Shown here: positions 18,954 to 29,292 of the stretch, piece after piece
Layout of the letters: each line of letters starts with the position of its first letter
Position numbering within the stretch: position 1 is the stretch's first letter
Origin: Pseudidiomarina atlantica
GTDB taxonomy: Bacteria > Pseudomonadota > Gammaproteobacteria > Enterobacterales > Alteromonadaceae
Length of the DNA stretch: 64,000 nucleotides
Assembly: GCF_000753735.1 (NCBI RefSeq)
Contig: NZ_JPIN01000007.1
Coordinates: 176,504-240,503, forward strand
Direction of reading: 5' to 3'
The notes under the pieces: generated by a model
The model's database searches: none
What the model was told of the DNA's origin: nothing
Seen by the model: only the letters and a program-made list of their open reading frames with translations
Translations under genes and position numbers: made by a program

Positions 18954-21656
18954 TCAACGCTCCTGTTTCCGCAGCAATAACGCAGCAGTTGTTAACAAGA
19001 TCGGTATAGCGATAACGAGCGGCGCGATGGCTGGCAGCGCGTCTGTAAACGACATCCCTTTAGAAAACACGCCGCGCGTGACGACAATATGGTAGGTTGC
19101 CGGAAAAACCTCACCAATCCATCGTGCAGCTCCCTCAAGTGAGGGCACGGGTGTCAATAATCCTGAAAATTGTGCGGCGGGGACGATAGTTGCTAGCGTG
19201 GTCGCGAACAAAGCTGCTATTTGACTGCGCACAAACGCCGAAATGATGAGGCCAAATAAGGCTGCATTGATAACGTAGAATAAACTTGCCAGCGTTAAAG
19301 CCGCTAAACTACCCGTCAGCGGCACCTCAAATAAATAAACCGCCAACAACAATAACACTGCATAATTCACCATCCCTAGCACGACATAAGGCACTAATTT
19401 ACCCAGCAGAAATTCAAGCCGTGTAGTTGGGGTTACATAAAAATTTAAAATCGAACCCAGTTCTTTCTCCCGAACCACCGCAAGCGACGTCAAAATGGCA
19501 GGAAACATTAACAACAACAGTGGAATAACCGCTGGCATCATCGCCGGTAAACTTTTCACCTCTGGGTTATAACGATAACGCGTGTCTATCCGTGCGGCAG
19601 CTGTGAGAGCGTCTTGCTCAGGTGTATAGCGTTGCTGCAACCAGTGCAGATGCAGACCCTGAACGTAGCCTTGTACTGTTTCCGCTCGCATCGGTAGCGA
19701 TCCATCAATCCAAGCGCCAATCTCAACTCTTCGACCACTCTCCACATCACGAGCAAAACCGTACGGAAGCTCTAACGCCAAGCTTATTTCTCCACTGCGC
19801 AGACGCTGTTCCATATCCGCCTCGTTGATGAGCGGTGATTGTTCTGCAAAATAACGGCTCGCCGCAATGCTATGCGTGTAATCATGACTCAACTGGCTCT
19901 GGTCATAGTCAAGCACGGCAAAACTCAAATCCTCTACATCCATATTCATGCCATAACCCAACACTGTCATTAAAATCACACTGCCCAGTGCAGCCATCCA
20001 CAGCCGAATGGGATCCCTTAACAACTCCATACTTTCGCGCCGCAGATAACTCCAGCAACGTCGCCAGCTAAAATATGGAGATCTTCGCTGTGACGATTCC
20101 GACGGTAATAGCTCTGTGGCTACTGGCGCCACGTTATCAGTTTGCGCGCGTTGCAGAAGCTGGACAAAGGCATCATCAAGTGATGCCGCATTTTCTTTCG
20201 CCATGATTGCTGTGGGAGTATCGGTGACGATAATTTTTCCAGCGTGCATTAATGAGATGCGATCGCAACGCGTTGCCTCTTCCATATAATGGGTTGAAAT
20301 GAATATCGTCACCTGTTGCTGCTGCGCTAGATCAATTAATAATTGCCAGAACAATTCGCGCGCGACTGGATCAACTCCCGAAGTGGGCTCGTCGAGTATC
20401 AGCACTTCTGGTCGATGAATCATGGCAACAGCAAGACTCAGGCGTTGCCTTTCGCCTAAAGGCAACTGCGGTGGAAGTTCGTGTAACTGTTCGTTCAGGT
20501 TAAATTGTTCAGCCGCCCACTTTACTCGTGCCGCGACTTGGTGGCTCGCCACTTTAAACAGCTGCGCATGTAAGCGCAAATTTTGTTCGACTGTTAACTC
20601 GTTAAATAGCGAGAACTGTTGGGTCATGTAGCCGACTTTATATCGCGACGCTCTGCTGCTTGCGGCAATAGGTTCTCCCAGCAAGGTACCGGAACCACTG
20701 GTCGCGGGCAGTAATCCAGTCAACATTTTCATTGTGGTCGTTTTGCCACAGCCATTTGAGCCAAGAAAACCAAATATTTCGCCCCGTTTGACCGTCAGGT
20801 CGATAGTATCTACGGCCGTAAAAGCACCAAACTTCTTCGTTAGCGAGCGCGCTTCAATGGCAATCTCGTCGACTGGTTGTGCTCGGCTAGCGGTCGCCAC
20901 AGCTGGCAGTTGATAGGTGTTCGGTAACAGTTGTAAAAAAGCTTGCTCGAGGGACTCTGCACCGGTTTTGTCTAATAATTCGAAAGGTTTGCAATGGGCG
21001 AGTATTTCACCATTGTGCATAACCACAAGCTGTTCGAAGCGCGCCGCTTCGCTCATAGAAGCGGTGGCAACCACGACGCTCAATTGCGGCTGCAATTGCT
21101 GCAGGCGCTCAATCAAACGCCAGAATTGACGACGCGAGAGTGGATCTATGCCTGTGGTGGGCTCATCAAGCAACAATAGGTCAGGATCATGAATCAACGC
21201 GCAGCATAGCCCTAACTTTTGCTTCATCCCACCCGACAATTGCCCCGCCCGTCGCTCCGCAAAATCAAGTAAGCCTGTTGCTGCCAACAATTGCTCGATT
21301 CGCTCGACTCGTTCCGATTTTGGTAGGGCGAACAGGCCGGCGAAAAAAGCGACATTTTCATAAACTGATAATGCTGGATACAAGTTTTTGCCAAGCCCCT
21401 GCGGCATATAGGCTACACGTTGGAAAAGGCGGTGGCGCCCCGGACCCAAACTCAGGTCTTCGCCCAGTGTACTGATGCTTCCTTGTTGCAGAACTTTAGC
21501 GCCTGCAATCAAGCCAAGCAGCGTTGATTTACCGACTCCATCAGGGCCAATAATTGCGGTGGTCGATGCCGCCGGCACCGACAAAGTGATAGACTTCAGG
21601 GCACATTTGTCACCGTAAAAATGGCTTACATTGACAAGCTCGGCCGCGGTATTCAT
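18954..21656 (-). CDS. rbbA: RbbA-type fused double ATPase and ABC-2 permease
   Basis: 900 residues. Two ABC ATPase domains lie in tandem, then a permease. The first has Walker A GPDGVGKST (about 37-45), signature LSGGMKQKLGL and Walker B LLLLDEPTTGIDP. The second has Walker A GSNGCGKTT (about 300) and Walker B VLILDEPTSGVDP, but its signature reads LPLGERQRLSL instead of LSGGQ, a change I recall in RbbA homologues. The last 380 residues form an ABC-2 permease with a large periplasmic loop. E. coli RbbA was described as a ribosome-associated ATPase, though the architecture is that of an exporter. It is flanked by a HlyD adaptor and a second permease in one operon. Confidence 0.9.
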   Translation of the reverse strand: MNTAAELVNVSHFYGDKCALKSITLSVPAASTTAIIGPDGVGKSTLLGLIAGAKVLQQGSISTLGEDLSLGPGRHRLFQRVAYMPQGLGKNLYPALSVYENVAFFAGLFALPKSERVERIEQLLAATGLLDFAERRAGQLSGGMKQKLGLCCALIHDPDLLLLDEPTTGIDPLSRRQFWRLIERLQQLQPQLSVVVATASMSEAARFEQLVVMHNGEILAHCKPFELLDKTGAESLEQAFLQLLPNTYQLPAVATASRAQPVDEIAIEARSLTKKFGAFTAVDTIDLTVKRGEIFGFLGSNGCGKTTTMKMLTGLLPATSGSGTLLGEPIAASSRASRYKVGYMTQQFSLFNELTVEQNLRLHAQLFKVASHQVAARVKWAAEQFNLNEQLHELPPQLPLGERQRLSLAVAMIHRPEVLILDEPTSGVDPVARELFWQLLIDLAQQQQVTIFISTHYMEEATRCDRISLMHAGKIIVTDTPTAIMAKENAASLDDAFVQLLQRAQTDNVAPVATELLPSESSQRRSPYFSWRRCWSYLRRESMELLRDPIRLWMAALGSVILMTVLGYGMNMDVEDLSFAVLDYDQSQLSHDYTHSIAASRYFAEQSPLINEADMEQRLRSGEISLALELPYGFARDVESGRRVEIGAWIDGSLPMRAETVQGYVQGLHLHWLQQRYTPEQDALTAAARIDTRYRYNPEVKSLPAMMPAVIPLLLLMFPAILTSLAVVREKELGSILNFYVTPTTRLEFLLGKLVPYVVLGMVNYAVLLLLAVYLFEVPLTGSLAALTLASLFYVINAALFGLIISAFVRSQIAALFATTLATIVPAAQFSGLLTPVPSLEGAARWIGEVFPATYHIVVTRGVFSKGMSFTDALPAIAPLVIAIPILLTTAALLLRKQER

Positions 21657-21663
21657 GCTTTAG

Positions 21664-22737
21664 TTACTCATCTACCTGTTCGAGCAGTTGTAGATGATCC
21701 GGCCAAGGTTGTGCGGTATCGGTGCGCACGTACGTCACCCCTGGTAAGCCTGTTTTTACGTGTTCAATATAACGCTCAAGCAACGCGCGTGGTATTTGCG
21801 CGCGTACACGAAACATTAATTTGTCGCGCTCTGCCGCAGTCTCCACTGTTTTGGGTGTGAATTGTGCCTCATCAGCGATGAACGAAATAGTTGCTGGAAT
21901 TACGTAATCTGGAGCTGTATCTAAGACAATCCGAGCCTCACTGCCAATTGCCAGTTTGCCAACCACTGCCGTCGGCAAAAAGAACGTCATATAGACATCC
22001 GTTACATCCATTAAATTTAACACGCGACCGCCGGCACCGATGACTTCACCCGGACGCGCCATAATGAATTGCACGCGCCCCGGCCGCGGTGCACGAATTT
22101 CACTCTCAGCTAACTCAACTAGCATGCTTTCAACACTCGCAAGTGCTGCTTCGACTGATGCTTCACTGCCTCGCACGTTCGTTTGTGCAGCGATGATAGC
22201 TGCATCAGCGGCAGCTATTTGTGCTTGCGTAGCCGCAATAGCAGCTTCCGCTCCTAACTTGGCCGCACGCGCGTCATCAAGCTCTTGCGCCGATACCGAA
22301 CCCTGACGGGCAAGTTGCTCCGCTCGCTGATACCGAATTGTGGCCAACTCGAGTTCTGCTTGGCGTTGTTGTAGCACCGCTTGCGCAGCGCGATGTTCTG
22401 CTTCACGCAAGGCGATTTGACTCTGGGCAGCGGCAACTTGACTTTGTGCTTGCAACAGTTGGGCCTCTGCTTGGTGCAATTGCGCAGTGAGTGCCGCTGT
22501 ATCGAGCACGGCTAAAAGTTGCCCAGCCTCAACCCATTCACCTTCTCTTACGTACACATCTTGCACGCGCCCAGGCCGTGGCGTCGACAAATTCATTTCC
22601 ACCGCTTCAATACGACCATTACCGCTGGCCAAATAACTGGGGGGCTGTTGGTAAAGCGACTGAACGTAAGCGACTACAAACCAGACAATAATAATCAAGC
22701 CAGCCCCACGAAGGATCCATTTTGTGCGCGCTTTCAT
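21664..22737 (-). CDS. HlyD-family periplasmic adaptor (YhiI-like)
   Basis: 357 residues. An N-terminal membrane anchor (about 8-28, WILRGAGLIIIVWFVVAYV) is followed by the first lipoyl half (RPGRVQDVYVREGEWVEAGQLLAVLD), a long alpha-helical hairpin rich in Ala, Gln and Glu (about 80-215), the second lipoyl half (RAPRPGRVQFIMARPGEVIGAGG), and a beta-barrel domain. This is the membrane fusion protein layout of tripartite exporters. It is the first gene of the minus-strand HlyD-RbbA-YhhJ operon, 7 bp before the ATPase gene. An outer membrane TolC partner is not encoded nearby. Confidence 0.92.
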   Translation of the reverse strand: MKARTKWILRGAGLIIIVWFVVAYVQSLYQQPPSYLASGNGRIEAVEMNLSTPRPGRVQDVYVREGEWVEAGQLLAVLDTAALTAQLHQAEAQLLQAQSQVAAAQSQIALREAEHRAAQAVLQQRQAELELATIRYQRAEQLARQGSVSAQELDDARAAKLGAEAAIAATQAQIAAADAAIIAAQTNVRGSEASVEAALASVESMLVELAESEIRAPRPGRVQFIMARPGEVIGAGGRVLNLMDVTDVYMTFFLPTAVVGKLAIGSEARIVLDTAPDYVIPATISFIADEAQFTPKTVETAAERDKLMFRVRAQIPRALLERYIEHVKTGLPGVTYVRTDTAQPWPDHLQLLEQVDE

Positions 22738-22798
22738 ATTGTTTTCTCGCTGATTTATTATTGCTTCAGCTTAAAGACTTGATTCGTAAAAAGCCAAT

Positions 22799-22834
22799 AA
22801 AAAAACCGCACTCAAGTCACCCTAAGTGCGGTTT
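22799..22834 (-). terminator. Rho-independent terminator after ppiD
   Basis: A 10-bp perfect stem (22803-22812 with 22825-22834, core ACCGCACT/AGTGCGGT) and a 12-nt loop are followed on the minus strand by a run of seven U. It lies 22 bp past the ppiD stop. Confidence 0.85.
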
Positions 22835-22856
22835 CGTGATTCCTTGCTGCGTAAGA

Positions 22857-24752
22857 TTACGGCTCTAGTGAGTCGCTATTTGAGCTTAGCAACATTTCAA
22901 TCTCAGCATCGCCACGCAAGGCGTTAATCACTGCGCTGTATACCTCCTGCGAGTAATTATTCAGCAACTGCTCTTGCAACTGGACGCTTTGTTCCGCGTC
23001 GACCTGACCTGCGCTGACGCTGTCAAGACGCACCACCGCAATATCACCATTTTCCAATGTGACAGTGTCGATATTACTGCTGTCTGCAGCTGGCGCTGCC
23101 ATACCGAACAAGGTCTGCACCACCATGCGTGGATACTCAGAACTTTGTCGAGTAGCATTGCTAACCTCAGTGAACTCCGCATCTGTTGCCTCACCAGAGC
23201 GAACCGCTGTGGCAATCGCATCAGCACGTTGCAACGCTAGTTCTTGTGCACGCTCGACGGTCAGTGCTTGGCGTACTTGATCGGTCACTTCGCTCAGCGG
23301 TTGGGTAGTCGCATCTTTATGATCGACTACGCGGACGACTACCGATTCAGTGTCACTGATTTCGATGATGTCACTGTTGAAACGATCGGTGATCATTTCG
23401 TTTGAGAATACCTCTTGTACCACCGCCGGTGCTGCAAGGGCGCCACGCGCTGAACCTTCGCTAATCCAATCTGAGGTTTGTGCGGTAAGTCCAGTTGCTT
23501 CTGTCACTGCCGAAAAAGTATCAGGCACTTCAAAAGCAAGCTTAGCGACTTCTTGTTGCAACTCGTAATAGCGGTTCTGTACTTGCTGTTCACGTAGGTT
23601 CTCAGCAATCTCCGCACGCACTTCTTCAAACGGCGTGACTGAGCCTTCTTCTTTGTCCGTCAGCTTAATGATGTGATAACCGAAGCTGGTCTCAACTACA
23701 CCAGTAATATCACCGATATTTTCGAGCGCAAATGCCGCTTCTTCGAAATCCGCATCCATAGTGCCCGGCTCGATCCATTCCAGATCACCGCCCTGCTCAC
23801 CAGAGAAAATATCGTCTGAGTTAGCTTGCGCGAGTTCAGCAAAATCGGCACCTTGCTCAATTTCCGCCAGCAAAGCTTCTGCTTCCGCTTCAGCAGCAGC
23901 CGCATCATCACCACTCTCAATCAAGATGTGCGAAAAGCGGTAACGCGGCGCATCTTCATAGCGCGATAAATTACCTTCGTAGTAGGCACGTGCGTCTTCT
24001 TCACTAACTTCGAGCTGTTCAGCTAATTCAGCACCGTCAATAAGGACATACTCGACCTTTACTTGTTCCGGCACGGCAAAGTTTTGCAAATTCTGATTAT
24101 ACCAAGTCTCGATATCGGCATCGCTAATCTCGACTTGGTCACGATAGTCTTCCCAAGCGATTTGCGTGAAAGCGCCACTACGCTCTTGGCCCAGCAGTTG
24201 CAGAGTGTTATCCACTTCACTTGGCAGCACAAATTCGCTGCCCACAATGCCACGAACTAACTGTTGTGTAATAAGGTCACGACGAATCAGTTCAGCAAAG
24301 CCATCTGGGGTATAACCCATGCTGCGCAAAGTCGTTAGGTACAAATCATTATCGAATTGACCGGCAACTTTGAAGCCTGAGATATCGCGAATTGCCGCTT
24401 TCACTTGCTCCGGCGATGCGCGCAAACCGCGATCACGCGCAGCTTGCTCTAATAATTTTTGGTTGATGAGGTCATTGACCACTTGCGCGCGAATACGCTG
24501 TGTATAACGCGGGTCGCGTGCTAGCTGCTCGTAAAAGTCGCCCAATTGCTGTTGCTGACGGTTACGTTCGCTTTCCACTGCGCGCTCAAACTCTACTTGG
24601 GTGATATCTTCGCCATTCACCACTGCCACCGCCGGCTCAGGCTGGTTTGCGATATAGCCACCAATCCCTGCTAAAGCGAACGTCAGCGCGATGAGTACAA
24701 GGAACACCTTGACCCAGAGGCTCTGTGACCCTTCACGAATCCTGTCCAACAT
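22857..24752 (-). CDS. ppiD: Peptidylprolyl isomerase / periplasmic chaperone PpiD
   Basis: 631 residues, as in E. coli (623). A cytoplasmic start MLDRIREGSQ leads to one transmembrane anchor (about 14-32, VFLVLIALTFALAGIGGYI), a SurA-like helical N-domain (about 35-225), and a parvulin domain (about 265-360) with YRFSHILIESG, GDLEWIEPGTM and TSFGYHIIKL. A second PpiC-like C-terminal region follows. It is an inner-membrane-anchored chaperone that works at the Sec translocon exit on outer membrane proteins. It stands downstream of hupB and tRNA-Asp, the classic lon-hupB-ppiD order, but has its own terminator and is separated by the tRNA terminator. Confidence 0.96.
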   Translation of the reverse strand: MLDRIREGSQSLWVKVFLVLIALTFALAGIGGYIANQPEPAVAVVNGEDITQVEFERAVESERNRQQQQLGDFYEQLARDPRYTQRIRAQVVNDLINQKLLEQAARDRGLRASPEQVKAAIRDISGFKVAGQFDNDLYLTTLRSMGYTPDGFAELIRRDLITQQLVRGIVGSEFVLPSEVDNTLQLLGQERSGAFTQIAWEDYRDQVEISDADIETWYNQNLQNFAVPEQVKVEYVLIDGAELAEQLEVSEEDARAYYEGNLSRYEDAPRYRFSHILIESGDDAAAAEAEAEALLAEIEQGADFAELAQANSDDIFSGEQGGDLEWIEPGTMDADFEEAAFALENIGDITGVVETSFGYHIIKLTDKEEGSVTPFEEVRAEIAENLREQQVQNRYYELQQEVAKLAFEVPDTFSAVTEATGLTAQTSDWISEGSARGALAAPAVVQEVFSNEMITDRFNSDIIEISDTESVVVRVVDHKDATTQPLSEVTDQVRQALTVERAQELALQRADAIATAVRSGEATDAEFTEVSNATRQSSEYPRMVVQTLFGMAAPAADSSNIDTVTLENGDIAVVRLDSVSAGQVDAEQSVQLQEQLLNNYSQEVYSAVINALRGDAEIEMLLSSNSDSLEP

Positions 24753-24813
24753 AATTTCATTAACCTCAAAATGTTCTGTTTTTTACCGCGCGCTATTTTA
24801 TCTCATTACGCGG

Positions 24814-24846
24814 AAAAAAAATAACCCGAAGACATGCTTCGGGTTA
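24814..24846 (-). terminator. Terminator after tRNA-Asp
   Basis: A perfect 10-bp stem (24822-24831 with 24837-24846, TAACCCGAAG) and a 5-nt loop are followed on the minus strand by eight U. It ends the hupB/tRNA-Asp transcript 15 bp past the tRNA. Confidence 0.9.
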
Positions 24847-24860
24847 CTTTCTCTATTCGC

Positions 24861-24937
24861 TGGCGGAACGGACGGGACTCGAACCCGCGACCCCCGGCGT
24901 GACAGGCCGGTATTCTAACCAACTGAACTACCGCTCC
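24861..24937 (-). tRNA. tRNA-Asp (GTC)
   Basis: A 77-nt cloverleaf on the minus strand: acceptor GGAGCGG pairs with CCGTTCC, followed by CCA encoded in the DNA. The anticodon loop is CTGTCAC (anticodon GTC) between stem halves CCGGC and GCCGG; the T-loop is GGTTCGAGTCC. It lies 7 bp downstream of hupB. Confidence 0.97.
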
Positions 24938-24944
24938 GCAGTGA

Positions 24945-25217
24945 TTAGTTTACTGAATCTTTCAGTGCTTTACCGGCTTTGAAAGAAGGTACTTTCGCTG
25001 CAGCGATTTGGATAGTCTGGCCAGTTTGTGGGTTACGACCAGTGCGAGCTGAACGCTCACGTACTGCAAATGTGCCAAAACCGACGAGTTGTACTGAATC
25101 ACCTTTTTTCAAAGCATCAGTTACTGCTTCGATGAAAGAGTCCAGAGCACGTCCTGCAGCAGCTTTAGAAATTTCTGCTCCCTCTGCAATTTTGTCAACT
25201 AACTGAGACTTGTTCAC
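24945..25217 (-). CDS. hupB: DNA-binding protein HU-beta
   Basis: 90 residues, the standard HU length. The family signature [21 protein letters not shown] lies in the beta-arm (about residues 46-66), and the minor-groove proline is in RNPQTG. HU is a nucleoid-associated dimer that bends DNA. The N-terminal [19 protein letters not shown] is characteristic of the beta type. The start is GTG, supported by AAGGGGATG just upstream. It sits between lon and tRNA-Asp as in other gammaproteobacteria. HU is a preferred substrate of Lon, its upstream neighbour. Confidence 0.97.
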   Translation of the reverse strand: MNKSQLVDKIAEGAEISKAAAGRALDSFIEAVTDALKKGDSVQLVGFGTFAVRERSARTGRNPQTGQTIQIAAAKVPSFKAGKALKDSVN

Positions 25218-25528
25218 AGTATCATCCCCTTAGATTGTTATTATCAGATTTTGCGTGGTTCCATTTGCAATTTCATTTGCATGGGCCCGCGAAGGTTATA
25301 ACAAGCCTGAACAACGTGTTCAAGCAATTCAACAGGTTTGCGACTACTCCACGTTTCCCTGTCTCTCAAGTGGTATGTCAGAGTCTTTCGATGTGTTTGC
25401 CTGACCATCACTTTGACTCTAGGCTACCACAAGATTTTCGATTGAGAACCCTTTTTCACAAATTTTTTGACGAAAGAATGCGGTCTGCAGCCAGATCATG
25501 GGCTCACAGGCCGCATTTTCACGTTTTG
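25218..25528. other. Intergenic region between lon and hupB
   Basis: 311 bp without a convincing gene. The lon-proximal end carries a hairpin (25477-25517). The hupB-proximal 60 bp are AT-rich and should hold the hupB promoter; a TTGCAA/GATAAT pair is visible there but with a 19-bp spacer, so it is weak. A plus-strand open frame through the region has no ribosome site and unusual composition. Nothing else is apparent. Confidence 0.6.
25477..25517 (-). terminator. Probable lon terminator hairpin
   Basis: Long arms 25477-25492 and 25501-25517 (AATGCGG... with ...CCGCATT, imperfect in the middle) lie 12 bp past the lon stop. On the minus strand the following sequence is CTTTCGTC then a T-run 10 nt later, so the U-tract is weak. 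Confidence 0.55.
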
Positions 25529-27871
25529 TTAGGCCTTTTTAACCTCAGGTTCACGCTCTAAAGCGACTTTTAACACTTCATCAATCCACTGTACCGGCTG
25601 GATTTTCAGGTCTGCCTTTACGTTGTCACTGATTTCTTGCAAGTCGCGTTCGTTGTCTTTCGGGATCAATACGTGCTTGATACCACCACGATGCGCAGCT
25701 AAAAGCTTCTCTTTTAAGCCACCGATGGCCAACACTTCACCACGTAGCGTGATTTCACCTGTCATGGCGACATCGGCACGCACTGGTATTTGGGTGAGCG
25801 ATGACACCAACGCCGTCACCATGGCAATACCCGCACTTGGGCCATCTTTTGGTGTTGCGCCTTCTGGCACGTGCACGTGGATGTCGCGCTTTTCATGGAA
25901 GTCATCAGGAATACCCAATTTATCCGCACGGCTGCGTACCACCGTCAGCGCGGTTTGAATCGATTCTTGCATGACATCGCCTAGCGAACCGGTAGAGGTA
26001 ATCTTACCCTTACCTGCTACGTTAGTGGCTTCAATGGTAAGTAAATCGCCCCCCACTTCGGTCCACGCTAAACCTGTCACCTGACCAATCTGGTTATTCT
26101 CTTCCGCTTTACCAAAGTCAAAGCGCTGCACACCTAAATAATCTTTCAGGTTATCCGCATTAATTTCAACTTTCTTAATGCGTTTATCGAGCACGATCTT
26201 CTTCACGGCTTTACGACATAAGCGCGAAATTTCGCGCTCGAGGTTACGCACACCGGCTTCACGCGTGTAGTAACGAATAATGCCCAGTATGGCATCGTCT
26301 TTGATATTTAACTCATTCTTGCGCAAACCGTTGCGTTCGAGCTGTTTCGGCAACAAATGACGCTTCGCAATATTGAGTTTCTCGTCTTCGGTATAGCCGG
26401 CCAACCGAATCACTTCCATGCGGTCAAGCAACGGCCCAGGAATGTTCATGCTGTTCGAAGTAGCAACAAACATGACGTCCGACAAATCGTAATCAACCTC
26501 TAAATAATGGTCGTTAAAATTGACGTTTTGTTCTGGGTCGAGCACTTCCAACAAGGCCGAAGCTGGGTCGCCACGCATATCAGCCGCCATCTTGTCAATT
26601 TCATCCAGCAAAAACAGTGGGTTACGAACGCCAACCTTTGCCATCTTCTGGATCAATTTGCCCGGCATTGAGCCAATATAGGTACGACGGTGTCCACGAA
26701 TTTCAGCTTCGTCACGCACGCCACCTAACGCCATACGGATATACTTACGACCAGTCGCCTTGGCAATAGATTGACCTAACGAGGTTTTACCAACGCCCGG
26801 TGGTCCGACTAAGCACAGAATGGCACCACGCACTTTACTGGTGCGCTGTTGCACCGCAAGGTACTCAAGAATGCGTTCTTTTACTTTCTCGAGACCATAA
26901 TGATCCGCATCGAGGATTTGCTCAGCATTGGCGAGATCTTTCTTGATCCGTGAACGCTTTTTCCATGGCACCGAGACCATCCAATCGATATAACCACGCA
27001 CCACGGTCGCCTCAGCAGACATAGGTGACATCATCTTCAATTTTTGCAGCTCAGCACGGGTTTTCTTCTCGGCTTCTTCAGGCATTTTCGCGTCTTGAAT
27101 TTTCTTCTCAAGCGTTTCAAATTCATCTGGGCCGTCTTCCATTTCGCCGAGTTCTTTTTGAATCGCTTTCATTTGCTCATTCAAATAGTACTCGCGCTGG
27201 CTTTTCTCCATTTGCTTTTTCACGCGTGAACGGATGCGCTTCTCAACTTGTAATAAGTCAATTTCGCCTTCCATAAGCGCCATCAAAAACTCTAAACGCT
27301 CACGCACATCGGTAATTTCCAATACTTTCTGCTTGTCGTTTAACTTCAACGGCATGTGCGCAGCCATAGTGTCGGCCAAGCGGTCAGCTTCTTCGATACC
27401 CGATAACGAAGTCAGAACCTCAGGTGGAATCTTCTTATTGAGCTTAACGTAGCCCTCAAATTGATTCACAGCAGAACGAATCATCACCTCTTCTTCTTTT
27501 TCTGGCATCTCTTCAGAGTCCAGGTAGTGCACTTTGGCACGGAAGAAGTCTTCATTATCTTCGAACGCATCAATCGCCGCTCGTTGTGAACCTTCAACCA
27601 GCACTTTGACTGTGCCATCAGGGAGTTTCAACAACTGCAAAATATTCGCAACCGTACCGATGCTATGAATATCTTTGGTTTCTGGCTCGTCTACACTGGC
27701 GTCCATTTGCGCCGACAGAAAAATTTGTTTGTTGTTTTCCATTGCCGCTTCGAGGCAGCGAATTGATTTCTCGCGTCCGACGAACAATGGAATGACCATA
27801 TGCGGGTAGACCACTACATCACGCAGTGGCAAAACGGGAATACTTAACTGCTCGACCCGTGCTTCGCTCAT
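25529..27871 (-). CDS. lon: ATP-dependent protease Lon
   Basis: 780 residues (E. coli 784). Domains in order: N-terminal substrate-recognition domain (about 10-200), helical linker, AAA+ domain with Walker A GPPGVGKT near 356 and Walker [11 protein letters not shown] near 415, and the protease domain with catalytic Ser in DGPSAGIAM (about 675) and Lys in [14 protein letters not shown] (about 720). It degrades misfolded and regulatory proteins in the cytoplasm. The start has a GGAGATAACG ribosome site. It is preceded by the clpX terminator and a sigma-32-like promoter, so heat-shock control is likely. Confidence 0.98.
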   Translation of the reverse strand: MSEARVEQLSIPVLPLRDVVVYPHMVIPLFVGREKSIRCLEAAMENNKQIFLSAQMDASVDEPETKDIHSIGTVANILQLLKLPDGTVKVLVEGSQRAAIDAFEDNEDFFRAKVHYLDSEEMPEKEEEVMIRSAVNQFEGYVKLNKKIPPEVLTSLSGIEEADRLADTMAAHMPLKLNDKQKVLEITDVRERLEFLMALMEGEIDLLQVEKRIRSRVKKQMEKSQREYYLNEQMKAIQKELGEMEDGPDEFETLEKKIQDAKMPEEAEKKTRAELQKLKMMSPMSAEATVVRGYIDWMVSVPWKKRSRIKKDLANAEQILDADHYGLEKVKERILEYLAVQQRTSKVRGAILCLVGPPGVGKTSLGQSIAKATGRKYIRMALGGVRDEAEIRGHRRTYIGSMPGKLIQKMAKVGVRNPLFLLDEIDKMAADMRGDPASALLEVLDPEQNVNFNDHYLEVDYDLSDVMFVATSNSMNIPGPLLDRMEVIRLAGYTEDEKLNIAKRHLLPKQLERNGLRKNELNIKDDAILGIIRYYTREAGVRNLEREISRLCRKAVKKIVLDKRIKKVEINADNLKDYLGVQRFDFGKAEENNQIGQVTGLAWTEVGGDLLTIEATNVAGKGKITSTGSLGDVMQESIQTALTVVRSRADKLGIPDDFHEKRDIHVHVPEGATPKDGPSAGIAMVTALVSSLTQIPVRADVAMTGEITLRGEVLAIGGLKEKLLAAHRGGIKHVLIPKDNERDLQEISDNVKADLKIQPVQWIDEVLKVALEREPEVKKA

Positions 27872-27922
27872 CGTTATCTCCAGATTTGGTGATTAGGTGT
27901 CTTAAAATTTATCTTACTCTTA

Positions 27923-27951
27923 ATATGAGGCCATGCGAAGAAAGTTCAATG
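27923..27951 (-). promoter_or_regulatory. Sigma-32-like heat-shock promoter of lon
   Basis: On the minus strand CATTGAAC (27951-27944) is followed after 13 bp by CCTCATAT (27930-27923), close to the RpoH consensus CTTGAAA-N(11-16)-CCCCATNT. It ends 52 bp before the lon ATG, just downstream of the clpX terminator. E. coli lon is also an RpoH target. Confidence 0.65.
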
Positions 27952-27959
27952 ATTTGCAT

Positions 27960-27986
27960 AAAAAAAGGGCCAAAACGGCCCTTTTT
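27960..27986 (-). terminator. Terminator after clpX
   Basis: The stem AAAAAGGGCC / GGCCCTTTTT (27962-27971 with 27977-27986) has a 5-nt loop and U-run on the minus strand, 27 bp past the clpX stop. The symmetric A and T runs could make it work in both directions. Confidence 0.88.
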
Positions 27987-28013
27987 GCACATTTTTCATG
28001 CTAACTGAGCTAG

Positions 28014-29291
28014 TTATTCACCTGAAGCATGCTTTTCTTTATCTTGATTTTGATAAATCATGATCGGCTTCGAATCGCCGGCAATCACCGATTCATCAAT
28101 CACAACTTTGCTGACGTTGTCGATAGACGGTAATTCGTACATGGTATCGAGGAGCACGCCTTCAACAATCGAGCGCAAACCGCGCGCGCCTGTTTTGCGT
28201 TGCATTGCCTTACGGGCAATGGCGCGCAATGCGTCATCACGGAACTCAAGCTCGGCACCTTCCATTTCAAACAATGCTGAATATTGCTTGGTCAGCGCGT
28301 TCTTCGGTTCTTGCAGAATTTGCACCAAGGCATCTTCATCGAGCTCTTCGAGCGTCGCCAACACTGGCAAACGGCCAATAAACTCAGGAATCAAACCATA
28401 TTTGACCAAGTCTTCAGGTTCTACCTGACGCAGCAAGTTCGCTGCTTGTTCACTGGCTTTCTTTTTCACTTCAGCACCAAAACCGATGCCGGTTCCGATA
28501 CTCACCCGTTGCTCAATAACCTTGTCGAGACCTGCGAATGCACCACCACAGATAAACAAGATTTTCGAGGTATCCACCTGCACAAATTCTTGTTGCGGGT
28601 GCTTACGCCCGCCTTGCGGCGGCACGGCTGCAACTGTGCCCTCAATGAGCTTGAGCAAGGCTTGTTGTACGCCTTCACCAGATACGTCGCGAGTGATAGA
28701 GGGATTATCTGATTTACGTGAAATCTTGTCGATCTCATCAATATAAACAATACCGCGCTGTGCTTTTTCGACATCGTAATCGCACTTCTGCAGCAGCTTC
28801 TGGATGATGTTCTCGACATCTTCGCCAACGTAACCTGCTTCGGTTAAAGTCGTCGCATCAGCCATGGTAAAGGGTACATCTAAATAACGCGCCAGCGTTT
28901 CAGCTAGATACGTCTTACCCGACCCAGTTGGACCAATCAGCAAGATATTACTTTTTCCGAGTTCGACATCTTCTTTACCTTTACCTGAGTTGCGCAAGCG
29001 TTTGTAGTGGTTGTAAACCGCTACAGCCAACACCCGTTTGGCAAATTCTTGGCCGATAACGTAGGCATCTAAATGCGCACGAATTTCTTTCGGCGTCGGT
29101 AAATGGTCACTGTCACCTTGTGGGGCGATATTTTGAATTTCTTCTTCAAGAATGTCGTTACATAACTCGACACACTCGTCACAAATAAATACCGAAGGTC
29201 CTGCAATAAGTTTGCGCACCTCGTGCTGACTTTTCCCACAAAAGGTACAGAACAACGGCTGTTCGCCATCACCTTGGGTTTTATCAGTCAT
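28014..29291 (-). CDS. clpX: ATP-dependent Clp protease ATP-binding subunit ClpX
   Basis: 425 residues (E. coli 424). The N-terminal C4 zinc-binding domain is CTFCGKSQ...CDECVELC (about residues 15-40). The AAA+ domain has Walker A GPTGSGKT near 120 and Walker [11 protein letters not shown] near 182. The IGF loop that docks on ClpP is visible as TGIGFGAEV, and the RPVL-like [10 protein letters not shown] follows. ClpX unfolds tagged substrates and feeds them to ClpP. The start has GGAGAATAGC upstream. It lies 1 bp after clpP in the same operon. Confidence 0.98.
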   Translation of the reverse strand: MTDKTQGDGEQPLFCTFCGKSQHEVRKLIAGPSVFICDECVELCNDILEEEIQNIAPQGDSDHLPTPKEIRAHLDAYVIGQEFAKRVLAVAVYNHYKRLRNSGKGKEDVELGKSNILLIGPTGSGKTYLAETLARYLDVPFTMADATTLTEAGYVGEDVENIIQKLLQKCDYDVEKAQRGIVYIDEIDKISRKSDNPSITRDVSGEGVQQALLKLIEGTVAAVPPQGGRKHPQQEFVQVDTSKILFICGGAFAGLDKVIEQRVSIGTGIGFGAEVKKKASEQAANLLRQVEPEDLVKYGLIPEFIGRLPVLATLEELDEDALVQILQEPKNALTKQYSALFEMEGAELEFRDDALRAIARKAMQRKTGARGLRSIVEGVLLDTMYELPSIDNVSKVVIDESVIAGDSKPIMIYQNQDKEKHASGE

Positions 29292-29292
29292 G

